Assembly (NCBI GenBank): GCA_028753945.1
Contig: JAPNXP010000002.1
Coordinates: 7,998,001-8,062,000, forward strand
Length of the DNA stretch: 64,000 bases
Reading direction: 5' to 3'
DNA from: Hexactinellida sp. DTS-2022
Lineage: Eukaryota; Porifera; Hexactinellida
Below are positions 35,995 through 47,164 of the stretch, one piece after another (position 1 is the first letter of the stretch; each line of letters opens with the position of its first letter). Made by a program: the position numbers and the translations under genes. The notes beneath the pieces were generated by a model that saw only the letters and a list, made by a program, of their open reading frames with translations, was not told the DNA's origin and made no database searches.

Positions 35995-38690
35995 ATGCCA
36001 AATAAATGTTCTGCTCCTGGTTGTCGAAGCAACTATGATGGCGAGCCATACACCCCGGTCTTCAAATTACCCCAGAACAATGATATGGAGCAAGAATGGC
36101 TGCATGCTCTTCATAGAGTCGGTATTTCTGATCTGAAATGCGTATATGTAAGTGCAAAACACTTTCGCCCGGAAGATGTTATTACTGATGTTGATATGCC
36201 ACAACCCGATGGATCGATCATTAAAGTCAAACGTCGTCCAATCCTTCGTGATAACGCTTGTCCCTGCTTCTTATCCAATTGCCCCACTTACCTTAGTTCA
36301 CATCCTACCTCTACCAAACCTAAACGTTTGGATCCAGATCATATAGACTTAACACATTTTAAAACAGCCTTGCAATACAGCCAAGAAGAATATGACATAG
36401 AACAGAAGAAATTTGCTGTCGATTCTTTTGATCAAATAAAATCAAAACTGATGCATCAAGAATTTTCACTTAATTCGTTGATTTGGTACCCTAGTTCAGC
36501 AGAAATTAATCTTATCAAACCTTCAACTTCTGGAGATGCTATTTCTATCACTAGTTCTATCAAAATAGACAGTTCGCTAACTGTCAAAGGATTCGTTCAC
36601 GACACACAGATCCCACTCTCAGTAAGTAGTATTAGTGATGAAGGCAAGTTTATACTCTAATGACCGAAGTTGAAGGGTATAAACGTACTCTTTTGGATGC
36701 AATATCCTTGCAGCTGTTAAATGGTTGAGAACCGCAAAACTAAATTTAGAAAACCTCGACGAAATTTCCGATGAAGATTCTCATTATCTGCCCAGTCTAG
36801 AATTTGTACTCTCTCAACTTGAAAATCTACTCGTATCCAAGACTCGTAGGAAGTATGACCTCATAACCATGGTTCTCGCACTGAAATGTAAAATTAAATC
36901 CCCTGCTTGGTATAGATTTCTTCAGACCCAAGAGTATCTCATACTGCCTCATTACAACACCTTACGCCGGCTCTACACAAGTATTGGACTGGAAGACGAA
37001 TTTATATCTTACCTAAAGGTGTCCACTAAAGAGTTTAACAGCTTAGAACGAAACGTCGTTCTACACATGGACGAAATTCATATTAAATCGGATTTTTCTT
37101 ATACTGGCGGTAGAATAATCGGTTCTTCAGTTAACACTAAACTCAAGCCTGCAACTATTGTATTAGCATATATGGTTTCAAGTCTTTGTAAAAATGGTCC
37201 ACCATTGTTCGCTTACTACCTTGTTCAAGAACATCAGCTTCTGAACTATTCCCCATTACCAAACAGATAATTTCAGATATAGAATATTGCGATCTTCAAG
37301 TCCAAGTATTGTGTACAGACAACTATTCTCTTAATGTTAAATTATTCAAATGCTTCTCTCCCTCGGCTACCTTAGAACCAACTGTACCACATCCTATTGA
37401 TTCAGCCAGATCACTTAACCTTATGTTCGATTTTGTCCACATAATGAAGACAATACGTAACAATTGGCTCAATCAGAAAGATGTCAGTCATACGTTTATC
37501 TTCCCAAAATTCGACAACTTTTCCCTTTCTAATAAGGCTTCTTTCGAGGATGTGAGACTGTTATTTAAAACAGAACAACACAACGTTGCCAAGACTGCAC
37601 ATCGTCTAACCGTGAAATCTTGTTGGCCTTCTAACCTTTAGCGACAGAACGTTGGTTTGGCTTTGAGGGTATTTAATGAATCCACTGCGGCTGCTCTTCA
37701 ACTCCATGCATCCAAAGAAAACCTTTCTTCCCAGACATCCGAGTTTATTACATTGATCACAAATATATGGAAAATATTCCATGTTAATTCTCCAAACAAA
37801 GGATTTCGGCTCAATGATACAAATCCCATGCCTTTAAGAAACAACAATGTGAGATTTTCATTTCTCTCAAAAGTTGTAGAATGGCTAGATAACTGGAAGA
37901 TGATTCCAGGGAAACTCGGGAATCTAAGCAGTCAGACTTTCACCAGTTTCCGACATTCTTGTATTGCACTTCAAAATACCGTTAATATTCTCACTGGAAT
38001 TCGTGGCTTTACCTATGTCCTGAGTTCATTCCTACAAAACGATCCACATGAACATCACTTGTCTTTATCGAATAATGTCAGGAGCTCAATATAATGTTAC
38101 GCTTTCTCAAATTTTGGAAACTGAGAGGCGGATTAAATTATCTTGTATACTAAAAATTTTCTCTGCTACCATTCCAGCTAATCGTCCAGATTATTTGTAA
38201 GAATTTTTTGAATAATTTTCTGATTCGCCACGCAAAGACGATACAACAATTGATGATTTAGAACCATATAGTTTACTCCTTGATACTTTTTAAACCCCTC
38301 CCATATCTGATCCATTTATTTTACAATCCCTTGCTTTCATCGCCGGCTATACAGCTCACTCTATTTACAAAAGCAAAGTATGCTGTAAACCTACGAAGGA
38401 TTCAACTACCAAATCTATGTGTCCTAGTTGTTTGTCTTTTCTAACAGAAGACAAAGATTTGGAATTCGAAGACCATGCCGATTCAATTTATGGCTTAATA
38501 CAATTACAAGATCGGGGTGGGCTTAAATGGCCATCAGTTCCTGTACTCGAAGCTGTATGCACTTTATGGAATTTATATATGAAAATTGAAAAGGATTCCA
38601 ATCAATTCGCTCAATTTCTAGAAGCACCGTCTCGCGAATTCTTGTCACTCTGGCGATGCTTATTATTGAATCTCATTAAGTAGAGTTTTG
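35995..38690 (+). pseudogene. P-element/THAP9-like transposase, nearly full length but broken (P2)
   Basis: This is a DDE-type P-element transposase with an N-terminal THAP DNA-binding finger. ATG 35995 gives CSAPGC (Cys 5 and 10), KLP near residue 25, Trp 35 and KHFRPED at 55-61. The third zinc ligand Cys is replaced by Ser 53 (codon AGT at 36151). The first frame stops at 36660; a short frame from ATG 36660 (start overlapping the stop) and then 36725-37270 continue with PAWYRFLQTQEYLILPHYNT and LHMDEIHIKSDFSYTGG, which contains the likely first catalytic acidic pair. 37309-37641 has CTDNYSLN and FDFVHIMKTIRNNWLNQ; 37657-38094 has NLSSQTFTSFRHSC and NDPHEHHLSL, then frameshifts; 38417-38683 is the C-terminal RGGLKWPSVPVLEAV region. 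At least five frame breaks make it dead. Confidence 0.9.
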
Positions 38691-39359
38691 GAGAAACAAT
38701 TTTTCATTTTGCGACACATCTGGTTGGGAATATCTCAAGACAATAATACGTATTACTGCCAACTGTATTCTGTCGTATAAGGTAAAGAATTTAAACTCTG
38801 ACGGAGTGACACATCAAGAAGATTCTCGTGAATTTAAAAAAATTAAGTCAACATAGTATAGTATGTATGTAGTTTCTCTCATAGTATAGTTCCTGTGTAT
38901 TTGTACTTGCAATATTGTATTTAGGTATTCTTAGACTGTAATATTTACTATATATTACTATTTCAGCTGAAAACATAAATAATTCTATGAATATTTATCT
39001 AATCTGCATGCTTGAGAACAACTATTCATTAACAGGGCATTGAATTGGAATCTATATGAAATAATGACTTCAGCCTTTAAGTAATCCATGGTTCAAAGTA
39101 GTGGTATGCCTTTATATAACGAAGGTCACGTACTACCCAATTGTATAGTTATCCTTGTTAGTTTTGCGATGTGAGTTGGAGTCGAAGAACAACGATCATC
39201 GGAGACGATTTTAGTTGTAGAGGAGAAAGATCTTTCTACGCTAGCTGTCCCCAATGGTCACGACAAAAGAAAGGTTGCCTCCATTGAGTGCTCGAATATA
39301 CAACCCTTAATGAAAATTCAAAATCAACCTATAAGTTTGCTTTCCATGGGTATTATAAG
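38691..39359. other. No gene seen
   Basis: Presumed 3' region of P2 followed by AT-rich sequence. No inverted end matching the 5' side was found. Confidence 0.4.
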
Positions 39360-39470
39360 TAAACCAGTGTGCCGAACACGAATTTCGCTTTTAAAAATTT
39401 ATAATATGAATATTTGTTGTTGTTGTTATTTACTCAAAATAGCTAAACAAATTAATGAAAATCAAAATCA
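39360..39470 (-). repeat. Inverted single unit of the 31.5-kb repeat
   Basis: GTGCCGAACACGAATTTCGC followed by TTATAATATGAATATTTGTTGTTG and TTTACTCAAAATAGCTAAAC is the reverse complement of 31515-31610. Confidence 0.75.
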
Positions 39471-39511
39471 TAACGTCCCTTTCTACCATTTCCATGGTAG
39501 AAAATGTGAGG

Positions 39512-39593
39512 AGTAAGGCCGCACAGCGGACGTTAACTTGAGATGCGTAGCACCGATCTGTCTCAAAGCGACCGAGACCGAAGGGCTCGTATT
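39512..39593 (+). repeat. GC-rich hairpin-cluster repeat, copy 1
   Basis: AGTAAGGCCGCACAGCGGAC, then TGCGTAGCACCGAT and GACCGAGACCGAAGGGCTCG. It matches 58673-58755, but two of the three short stems are partly broken here. Confidence 0.7.
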
Positions 39594-40499
39594 ATACATA
39601 TTACTTAATTAATCACCACATTATCCCTATATTATTCCCTGAAAGGATGTCCCTAAAGAATGCGGATTCAGGTACTACTTGGCGACTTGTATTCTATTCG
39701 ATTAATTATAGCTACTTATATATTTAAATGATTTAGCGAGGTAGCTTAACGGTGCACTATACTCAAGATTGCAAAGACCTTATTTTTGAGTTTATCTCAT
39801 ATCCCTGGTTGTACTATTCGGGAAGATAATAGGTCATTATTTTTTAAATTCTGAATTGAATTGTACGCTCTAGGGCTCGGTAAATTGGGAAATCAATGAT
39901 ATTTGGCCAAATTAGTGGAATTATATATGGCATCGGCACTATGCTGGTCAGAGAAATTGATACTTGTTTGTTTCCGTTAGTACACTATAAAGTACAGCTG
40001 CACTTAAAATTTCCGGTGCTTCTGATATCTAGTTTTGCTGTAGTGACAATTATATGTTCAAAGAATGGGATAGTCATCATGAACGGTGTCTTTTTCAAAG
40101 GTTTGTAGCGAGCACTGTCTCAATTTGCTTTCTTAGACGTTGTTATTCATTCAATAGTAATTATAATATGTAATTAGTTAGTAAAGCAAAAATCTTTAAC
40201 ATTCCAAAATATAATTCCGAGTTACAGTCATTTGAATTCCGATTTAAAATGCCAACCTGCCAAGTCTGACTCCAAAGGGCTGCAAATCTGAAAGTTTGCA
40301 TGGCAAATTTTAAATCAATGAATAATCCCTTACTTAAGATGTATATTTGTTGTTTTCGCTTGGTTTCAGATAATTTCTTCAATCTGTGTCCCCTGTACAA
40401 AATACACCTCGTTGAGTTGTATCTTCCTGTAATCTTATTGGGTAGTCCTTTATTTTTTGAATCTCAACACCTGTCCACCTATATTTCTTATTTTCAGCG
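39594..40499. other. No supported gene
   Basis: Short frames at 39896-40108 and 40300-40440 have no recognisable features. One could be an upstream exon of the candidate at 40500. Confidence 0.4.
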
Positions 40500-40617
40500 C
40501 AAAATGCTCGCAATACCTGACTTCCTATTAGACGATTATACATTTTATACCCCTAACACTCGCCGTTTTCAAGATGACAATATATTGGGAAGGAATGTGC
40601 CTCTATTGATGATTTAG
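40500..40617 (+). CDS. Possible terminal exon of an unrecognised gene
   Basis: A strong acceptor-like sequence (TATTTCTTATTTTCAG, ending 40498) precedes an open stretch of about 38 codons ending at TAG 40615-40617. It reads MLAIPDFLLDDYTFYTPNT and RRFQDDNILGRNVPLLM, a normal-looking protein composition. No upstream exon can be joined with confidence and I recognise no family. Confidence 0.25.
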
Positions 40618-41216
40618 CAAATTTTTAACTCCTGAAATATTGACTCTGGGGCTTATTACTAAATTTATAACCACATCCATGCACTTTTGCAAACCTATTA
40701 GAAGAACAATTGAAACCATTATCCAAAAGTTTCCTAACTTATAAATTCAACAGATTACGCTCATAATAGTGTGAAAAGTAAATTAATAATAAATTAACAC
40801 TAGGTTCAACTAATGCAAATTTTTTGCAAATTGGTTGAAACTAAGTCTAAACTAATAACGACATATGCAATTCCGGAAGATTTTCAAACTAAATCTACGA
40901 AGCAAACTTTCAGAATTCTATATCCTTGAAGTTCGACTTCGACTGCAAATTGACAAAAATTCGTCCAATCATTCAAATTTGGAGGTCGAACAGTGACTTT
41001 AAGCTTGCATCATAACCTATATAGAACTTGAATAGTTATGGATACTTGAATTTTTTATTTTGGCTATTTTCACTATTTGAAATTGCAAGTTCTCTGAGTC
41101 TTGAGTTAACATTCCGTACTAAATTGGCTAGAATACAGTTTGCTGCAATTGATTGATTTACGGAGCGTAGTCCATCCTTGTTGATTACAAGATCCGCACG
41201 TATTTATCCAGCTGAA
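40618..41216. other. No gene seen
   Basis: AT-rich DNA. It may include the 3' flank of the P3 element, whose terminus I could not define. Confidence 0.4.
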
Positions 41217-42455
41217 TCATTGTGTATCCTCTATGTATGTAATAGCGAGTTGGACTAATATCATTCTTGAAGGTCCTGCCAAAAACTGCTGCATCAAGCT
41301 AGAATCACCTTCTATTGTTATATAGATGTTCAAAACAATAATAATAGCATATATCACAATATGTGATGGCCATTTGAGGGCACCTCGGTCGATAAGCTGA
41401 ATGAATTTGTAAGTATCCTTTTCATCCACAATTTCTAGCTTTTATATTTTGTCAGCAAGGACAAACAAGCATTGCACTTACTAGATTGTTTCAAATACGT
41501 ATGGACTGCATAACTTCCTACAATGGCGATTGATTGAAGAAGTTAAGTTTCCAGTGTGAGGTTCGGAAAGCTTCCATTGCTAGGAGATATGTGTCTAAAT
41601 TTGATGAATTTGATGGTTCATCAGGTGGTAAGGAAAAGGATTCGATTATACCTTTTAGATTCACGTAATCCGATTCGTTTTTTTTTGAGAAACTCTTCAG
41701 TATGCTTGATAGTTTAAACTCCGTTCGCTTTCAAGTATTTGAGTAAAGTGATATGATATTGGGCACCTGACATCATACGATACAACCCAAGGTGATGTTC
41801 AATCGGGTCATTCTGTAATCGTGATGTATGTACATATTCAAAACCACAGTTATGAGTGAGATGATTTACGATTTCTATCAGCGCTAGACATGAATGGGAA
41901 AAGCTAGTAAATGTCTGAGGACCTAATTTTCCATATTTACCCTCACGAGATCTCCAACGTGCAAGCCAGTTGATAATGAGCCTGAGGAAATTGAAACGTT
42001 CATCATTATAGTGAAGAGGTCTTGAAAGCTCATCATTAAGTCGTAGGTGTTTATGTGTCGCATTTATATTGAATATCTTACAAACTTTTATAATAATGTC
42101 TAGAAATTCGCATGTCTTGCGGGATTCAAAGTCTGTTCGCTTAGAGTTGTAAATTGATAGAGCTGTAAGTGTTGATGTATCAAATAGGTTGACATTTTGT
42201 CTTTCTAAAGTAGTGGGCCAACAAGCCTTTGCTGTTAAGCAATGTACCTGTTTGAGGACCAAAGTTTGCTCATTTTTGTAAAGTAATCCAACATCTTGGA
42301 AATGAGCAATATTTACTTTGTGTGCTAGGAAAGATTAATGCATTTGGGTAGGCAAACGCACGCTCGTAGTCTTTCAAATTGAGCCAATTGTTTCTAAATG
42401 ATTTAATTATGTGCACGAAGACGAAGATTAAAAAGAGTTTTCTTTCTGGATCCAA
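41217..42455 (-). pseudogene. P-element/THAP9-like transposase, 5'-truncated (P3)
   Basis: Three minus-strand pieces give the second half of a P-element transposase in the right order. 42455-42270 has FVFVHIIKSFRNNWLNLKDY; 42262-41714 has CLTAKACWPTTLERQNVNL, then HLRLNDELSRPLHYNDERF, GKLGPQTFTSFSHSCLAL and NDPIEHHLGLYRMMSGAQY; 41429-41217 is the C-terminal RGALKWPSHIVIYAI region. The stops between pieces and loss of the THAP and first catalytic segments show it is inactive. The 5' side is cut at about 42455, where a MITE begins. It is closer to P2 than to P1 in the NDPxEHHxxL region. Confidence 0.88.
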
Positions 42456-42866
42456 GGGTGGGGTTTGCTAACCGATCTGAGACAACGGTTACAATTCGAT
42501 TTCTCGCCACGGTTAACCGGTTAGCCGCCCATCCTACTCAATACAATAAATCCTTTATAAAAATTTGATTATACTACAGAATAAGACTCAGCTGTATAAA
42601 GTATAACCGCATAAGTATATTAACTGACACATTTCGTGCTTTAGGGAAATTTCAATCAATGTTGTCTAAGAAAATTTATTTAATGGTGATGAGAAATTGA
42701 TATAGGACTAACATATTCTGATAAAATTCAAAAATTTTAATACTTTATACATTAATTTCCCAATAACTCTGCTGATATTCAACAGACCGGCTAACTGGCT
42801 AATAAAATCTCTAACCGTTAACCGATGTCAGCAACGGTTAACCGGTTAGCCGGTTAAAACAGGGCT
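42452..42866. mobile_element. hAT-like MITE with AACCGGTTAGCC repeats
   Basis: The left part reads AAGGGTGGGGTTTGCTAACCG and the right end on the other strand TAGCCCTGTTTTAACCGGCT. CGGTTAACCGGTTAGCC is repeated near both ends. Target duplications are not clear because the left flank is the truncated P3. Confidence 0.5.
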
Positions 42867-43556
42867 ATAAAAACATGATAATTCGAACGAAAATTGATGA
42901 TTACGTCATCAGATGAAGACATATTTCAATTCTGAAAGGCTCTATATATCATATTCGGATGTTCCCATATACTTACGAAACATATTCAGGTCTACCAATA
43001 CTAATAATTGAGATAAAGAAGTGCCCTCTATTTTACAATGGCCTTCGACATTATCCATAGTCCACATTTTGATAACACTGAATAGGCCTTATTATAACGT
43101 AGGTCACGGGTAGATGTAAATTCTGCAGTTATGAAACGAACTTTAAAGTAATTATTCACTTATGTTTGGCTCATTTAATACACAGCATAGGATTTGATAT
43201 AGATAAAAAATTTATACAACAAAAAGATGTGAGAAAACTGAATTCACTTTGTATCGGATTTATTATACGCGCTTTTGAAATGACATGTATCAATAATATA
43301 ATTTATTCCAATCTTTATTCATTGTATTTATGAGTAATTTTTTAATAGTATAATGATCATTTTGCAAGCTCATTGATGCAAACTAAAGATTAGTGTCTGA
43401 GTAGAGACCAAGCAAGGAGCAAAAATACCACTTTCAGGCCTCTTTTTTGACGAATTTTAGGATTCGTAAGTTAAGAATCGGTTAAACTTGGGATAGGCGT
43501 CTGGTGAGCTAAGCAAATGTAGTGCTAATAGTACTGATTAATCAAACAAATTTTTG
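42867..43556. other. No gene seen
   Basis: AT-rich DNA without recognisable feature. Confidence 0.4.
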
Positions 43557-43564
43557 GAGCTACA

Positions 43565-44522
43565 CAGTGGTGGCGCTACCGTACTGTAACGAATGGGGCT
43601 AGCCAGGGCTGATTATTTTCTTAATGGGGCTAACTCAAACTTGCTATAGAAATTATGCAATTATATTAACTTGTTTCGCACTATTATTTACCCCGAATAA
43701 GCGCCCGCATTGGCAGATAAAAATTACCCACCTAAGATTACCCCAAGTATTCTAACTTGTTCAAAGTTACCCTCCTCAGATAAGACTATAGTATCACAAG
43801 CTTTTTAGTCAGATTAGTTTGGCAGATCTTTAAAATTTTAATTATTCTTTACTTTAATTATTTTTAGATTACTCTTTAGCCTTTACTATTTTTATAATGA
43901 AAATTATACATACCGTATTTACTCGAATAGTAGCCTAGGCGATTATTGTTTTTACTCCATTTTTCGACCAATAATTTTGAGCAATTTTCTAGAATATCCC
44001 ATTTTATTACAATTTAATTATGATAATCGGTTGATAATCGTATTGTGAGTTATATTAGATGTAAATGTTTACTCCGGGTAGCAGTAATAAATTTTATTTG
44101 CTACTTTAGGGGGGCGATTATTGGAGGTAGGCGATTATTCGAATAGAGGCTACTATTCGAATAAATACGGTATTTAGTATAATCTCAGCCCCATCCAGGT
44201 TAGGAAAATTTATGATTTATTTGATTTTTTTTGGAAATTAAAATCATTGATTTGAATGAACATAACTCAAATTATATAATAGGTATTCAATTGCGAATTT
44301 CGCAGTAAGTATACATTGTAATATTACGTCGAAATAACTACGATTGCGATAGGTATCACCATTTTCAAATAGTAAAAAACAACTTTAAATCAATTGATTT
44401 TGATTTTGATTTTATTTGAAAAAATCATTATTTACCATTCCGGGCCCCATCAACTGATGGGGCTAACAAAATAATGTAATGGGGCTAGCGCCCCATCTAG
44501 CCCCATGCTAGCGCCGCCACTG
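43565..44522. mobile_element. Non-autonomous hAT element, exact 8-bp target duplication
   Basis: Ends CAGTGGTGGCGCTACCG and (other strand) CAGTGGCGGCGCTAGCATG are flanked by exact GAGCTACA copies (43557-43564, 44523-44530). GGGGCTAGC motifs repeat inside both ends. A TA-type MITE (43911-44174) is nested in it. About 0.96 kb with no transposase. An inverted internal fragment of the same family lies at 46060-46300. Confidence 0.88.
43911..44174. mobile_element. 264-bp mariner-type MITE nested in hAT element
   Basis: TACCGTATTTACTCGAATAG at left and the same sequence inverted at right (CTATTCGAATAAATACGGTA) form long inverted ends, with GGCGATTATT repeats inside them. TA flanks fit Tc1/mariner insertion. 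Confidence 0.85.
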
Positions 44523-44649
44523 GAGCTACATCGAATATACTTTATATGAATTAATTAAGTGAAATCTAATAAAACAGTATTACCCCTATGGGGAGGCATT
44601 TCCTAAATAATTTATTGCTGCTCGAAAAATAGTTTGGTCTTAGATATGA

Positions 44650-44770
44650 TGTATACATTTTAAGCTTAGTTATGCAATTACAGAGCAGATTGGAGAATTA
44701 CACTACAATATCTACAAAGACGCTAAAACTACCCATACCGCTAATACATTTTTCACCCTAAGCATCCTTA
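44650..44770 (-). repeat. 3'-end fragment of the hAT5 family
   Basis: TTAGTTATGCAATTACAG and CCATACCGCTAATACATTTT match 63401-63488, the region just past the hAT5 dimerisation domain. It stops at CCTTAATCAC, where TTAA-1-family sequence begins. Confidence 0.6.
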
Positions 44771-45375
44771 ATCACTTATGAGTCAAATTTTTCATCAATA
44801 TATGTGGACATCACTTTTTTCATCATCAATAAATTAAATAAAAAGAAAAGTTACAAATGAAATCGCTGAACTCATGTGATAGAACTAATTGAGAGCTGTC
44901 CAAAACCGTTGAGATTTTGTTTCCAGGTGGTATATGAGTCATAATATGACTTCCGCAATGGCAATAATTGTGTTTGGAGATAGCGGGGTTGAAAAAAAGT
45001 GTCCCCTATAGCAGTGGCTTAGGTGGAGGACTCTAAAAAGTTCGTATCATTGAAGGTTTTCAATATTTTTCCATAAGATTTGAAATTAAGATGCGAAATC
45101 TGCTGTTATATCTAAATATTAGATTAAACCTATATGTGGCTATTACCCGAAATTATCAATTTTCTAGGGTATACTGCAACCGGCAACCAACATCAGAACC
45201 CCTGTTTTTTTTTTTCAAAGCTCGAGGTGAGTCAAACTGGAGAAATAATTGGAATTTTTCTTAGAAATTTCGTGAGAGTCCACATGGGTATCCACAGAAT
45301 CCGAAAATGCAATAAAAACGAGATTAACAATGTTTGGGATTTAATCGAATTTGGGATTTCGTAGAGTATACCTGA
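44767..45375. mobile_element. TTAA-1 family diverged copy, one end only
   Basis: Matches 49905-50480 in reverse: TGTCCAAAACCGTTGAGATTTT, GTCCCCTATnGCAGTGGC and GGTATACTGCAACCGGCAAC. The right end reads TAGAGTATACCTGA but lacks the final ACCTTAA; the left terminus is missing. Confidence 0.7.
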
Positions 45376-45599
45376 GTATGCTCTTCAACACTTTTTCCAC
45401 ATTTTTTTTCAGATTTGAAAGATATTTTTAGTTTTAGATTGCCAGCGGCGAGATATATCCAAAAATGCAATAATATTCGACCTAGGTAACATTGAGAAAA
45501 TATTATATTTTCTAAAAACACATTTTGAGTAATCGGAAAAGTTTTTTTCATGTTGATGATAAGAATTGTTTCCTATTTTATTACTTAGAGAAGCTTCTA

Positions 45600-46040
45600 A
45601 CCTATCAAATGAATGTACAACTTCTTTTGATTACTTATGAGTCCAATTTTCCATCAATTTCTGTGAGAGCACTTTTTTTATGATTAATAAATCAAATCAA
45701 ATTAGAAAGAAATGTTAATAATGAAATCCATACATTCATTTGATAGTGCTCATTGAGAGCTGTCCAAAACAGTTGAGATTTTCTTTCTAGGTTGTATATG
45801 AGCCAAAATGGGTCTTACTCAACGACAAAAATTCTGTTCCGAGGTAGCGGCGATGGAAAGAATGACCCCCCCAAGGAAGTGGCTCAGGTGGAGGACACTA
45901 AAAAGTCTGTATCAATCAAAGTTTTCAATATTTTGCGATGAAATTTGGAATTGATATGCGGCATAGGCTGTTCTATCCAAAAATAACATAAAACCGATAT
46001 GTGGCTAATTACCCGAAAGTTGAAATTTTTGTGGTATACC
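45600..46040. mobile_element. TTAA-1 family fragment, second tandem copy
   Basis: Repeats the internal part of 44767-45180 (ATTACTTATGAGTCnAATTTT, GAGAGCTGTCCAAAACnGTTG, GTGGCTnAGGTGGAGGAC) in the same orientation with more divergence. Both termini are missing. Confidence 0.65.
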
Positions 46041-46059
46041 CCTACCTACTGCCAGTAAT

Positions 46060-46300
46060 GGAAAATATTATTTTTTTAAAATAAAATTAAAATTAAAATC
46101 AATTTATTTAAAGTTGATTTACTATTTGAAAATGGTGAAACCTATTTCAATCGTAGTTATTTCAACGTAATATTACAAAGTATACTTACTGCGAAATTCT
46201 CAATTGAATACCTATTATATAATTTGAGTTATGTTCATTCAAATCAATGAATATAATTTCCCAAAAATCAAATAAATCAAATTTTCCTAGCCTGACTACA
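46060..46300 (-). repeat. Inverted fragment of the 43.6-kb hAT element
   Basis: CTTACTGCGAAATTCTCAATTG, then ATACCTATTATATAATTTGAG and TTCATTCAAATCAATGA are the reverse of 44250-44320. It lies just downstream of gene A. Confidence 0.7.
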
Positions 46301-46439
46301 ACACTGCTGTATACTTTCCAGGAACAAAATACATTGTATCCATAAATAATTATACCCTCACAACTAATAAGAAGTTGATTATAATATAGAATGCAACATA
46401 TATTGTATGCATACATATTTCTAACCTGAAATTGCCTAG

Positions 46440-46500
46440 AGGTCACTGCCACTGCCACTGCCACCGCCACCTCCGCCTCCGCCTCCGCCACCGCCGCCTC
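46440..46500 (-). repeat. GGAGGCGGC/GGTGGC triplet repeat downstream of gene A
   Basis: A run of CCGCCA, CCTCCG and CTGCCA triplets (plus strand) begins just past the gene A stop. A similar GGAGGTGGA run follows the candidate third gene at 54060-54110. Confidence 0.75.
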
Positions 46501-46512
46501 CTTGTTTAGGAT

Positions 46513-46823
46513 TTATCTCCGCCACAGGTAGCATCCCCCTGCTATACATAGGAGGATCATGGGGATGCTAACCCCTAGGGCAATGGCAGCCTCCCGGAAG
46601 CTGCGCATCTCTTTCCGGGCCTGCTCGGCCTCTTCTAGGGCGTGATCTCTCTGATCTAAATATAAAGTATGATGAGTGTGTAAAGGAAATATCCATAGCT
46701 ATAGTGAGTGAAATTACCTCTAAACTGTTTTGTTTGGAGCCCGGAGACCCACAACCGAACGCGTAGTTTGTAAATGGCCTCCTCGAGATATACATAGTCT
46801 TGAGGCTTTGGGACTGTAGACAT
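46513..46823 (-). CDS. Tandem gene A: small coiled, C-terminally anchored membrane protein
   Basis: A two-exon gene: exon 1 46823-46718 (ATG at 46823), a 62-bp intron 46717-46656 (GTAATT...TTTAG), exon 2 46655-46513 ending TAA. The intron is phase 1. The product is 82 aa: residues 1-57 are hydrophilic with heptad-like charged helix (DHALEEAEQARKEMRSFREA, about 38-57), then about 20 hydrophobic residues (ALGVSIPMILLCIAGGCYLW, 61-80) and terminal RR. There is no signal peptide, so a tail-anchored or type II/IV membrane topology is inferred. The neighbour at 47165-47556 has the same exon structure, intron length and phase, and architecture. I recognise no family. The splice model and ORF are seen in the sequence; function is unknown. 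Confidence 0.72.
46656..46717 (-). other. 62-bp intron of gene A
   Basis: Starts GTAATTTCACTCACT and ends CTTTATATTTAG on the minus strand. The gene B intron is the same length and begins GTACTTTCACTCACT and ends CACTATATTTAG, so both descend from one intron. Confidence 0.75.
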
Positions 46824-46847
46824 GCTAATTGTTGTAATAGGTATAAC

Positions 46848-46953
46848 ATTTCATTATTGTACAGAATAAATGGTGACCGATTGTCTCAATTATTGGATCA
46901 GAGTGTATCTTTCCTATTTCTATAAAGGAAAGAAATATTCCATCATTTCCAAG
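46848..46953 (-). promoter_or_regulatory. Conserved upstream block of gene A
   Basis: About 106 bp, identical to 47581-47686 on reading, located about 25-130 bp upstream of the gene A ATG. It contains CCTTTATAGAAATA, a possible TATA-like element on the coding strand. Presumed promoter and 5' UTR by position. Confidence 0.6.
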
Positions 46954-46959
46954 AGAATT

Positions 46960-47160
46960 TTGTGTATTTTATGTGTATTTATTTTGTAGTTTTTATGTTT
47001 TTTGTGTATTTTTTTGTGGGTATTTTTGTTTTTTGTGTATTTTTTGGTAGTTTTTTTGTTTTTTGTGTAGTTTTTTGTAGTTTTTTTGTAGTTTTTTTGT
47101 GTATTTTTTTGTAGTTTTTTTGTTTTTTGTGTATTTGTTTGTAGTTTATTTGTTTTTTTG
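46960..47160 (+). repeat. T/G-rich low-complexity array, copy 1
   Basis: Repeats of TTTTTTGTAGTTTTTTTGTTTTTTGTGTA. Reverse-strand frames here (Lys/Thr/Asn-rich) are artefacts of the repeat. It separates gene B's stop from gene A's upstream block. Confidence 0.85.
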
Positions 47161-47164
47161 GGAT

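Noticed and set aside
39735-39800. tRNA-like start GCGAGGTAGCTTAACGGTGC
   Set aside because: There is no B box at the right distance and no closing acceptor stem.
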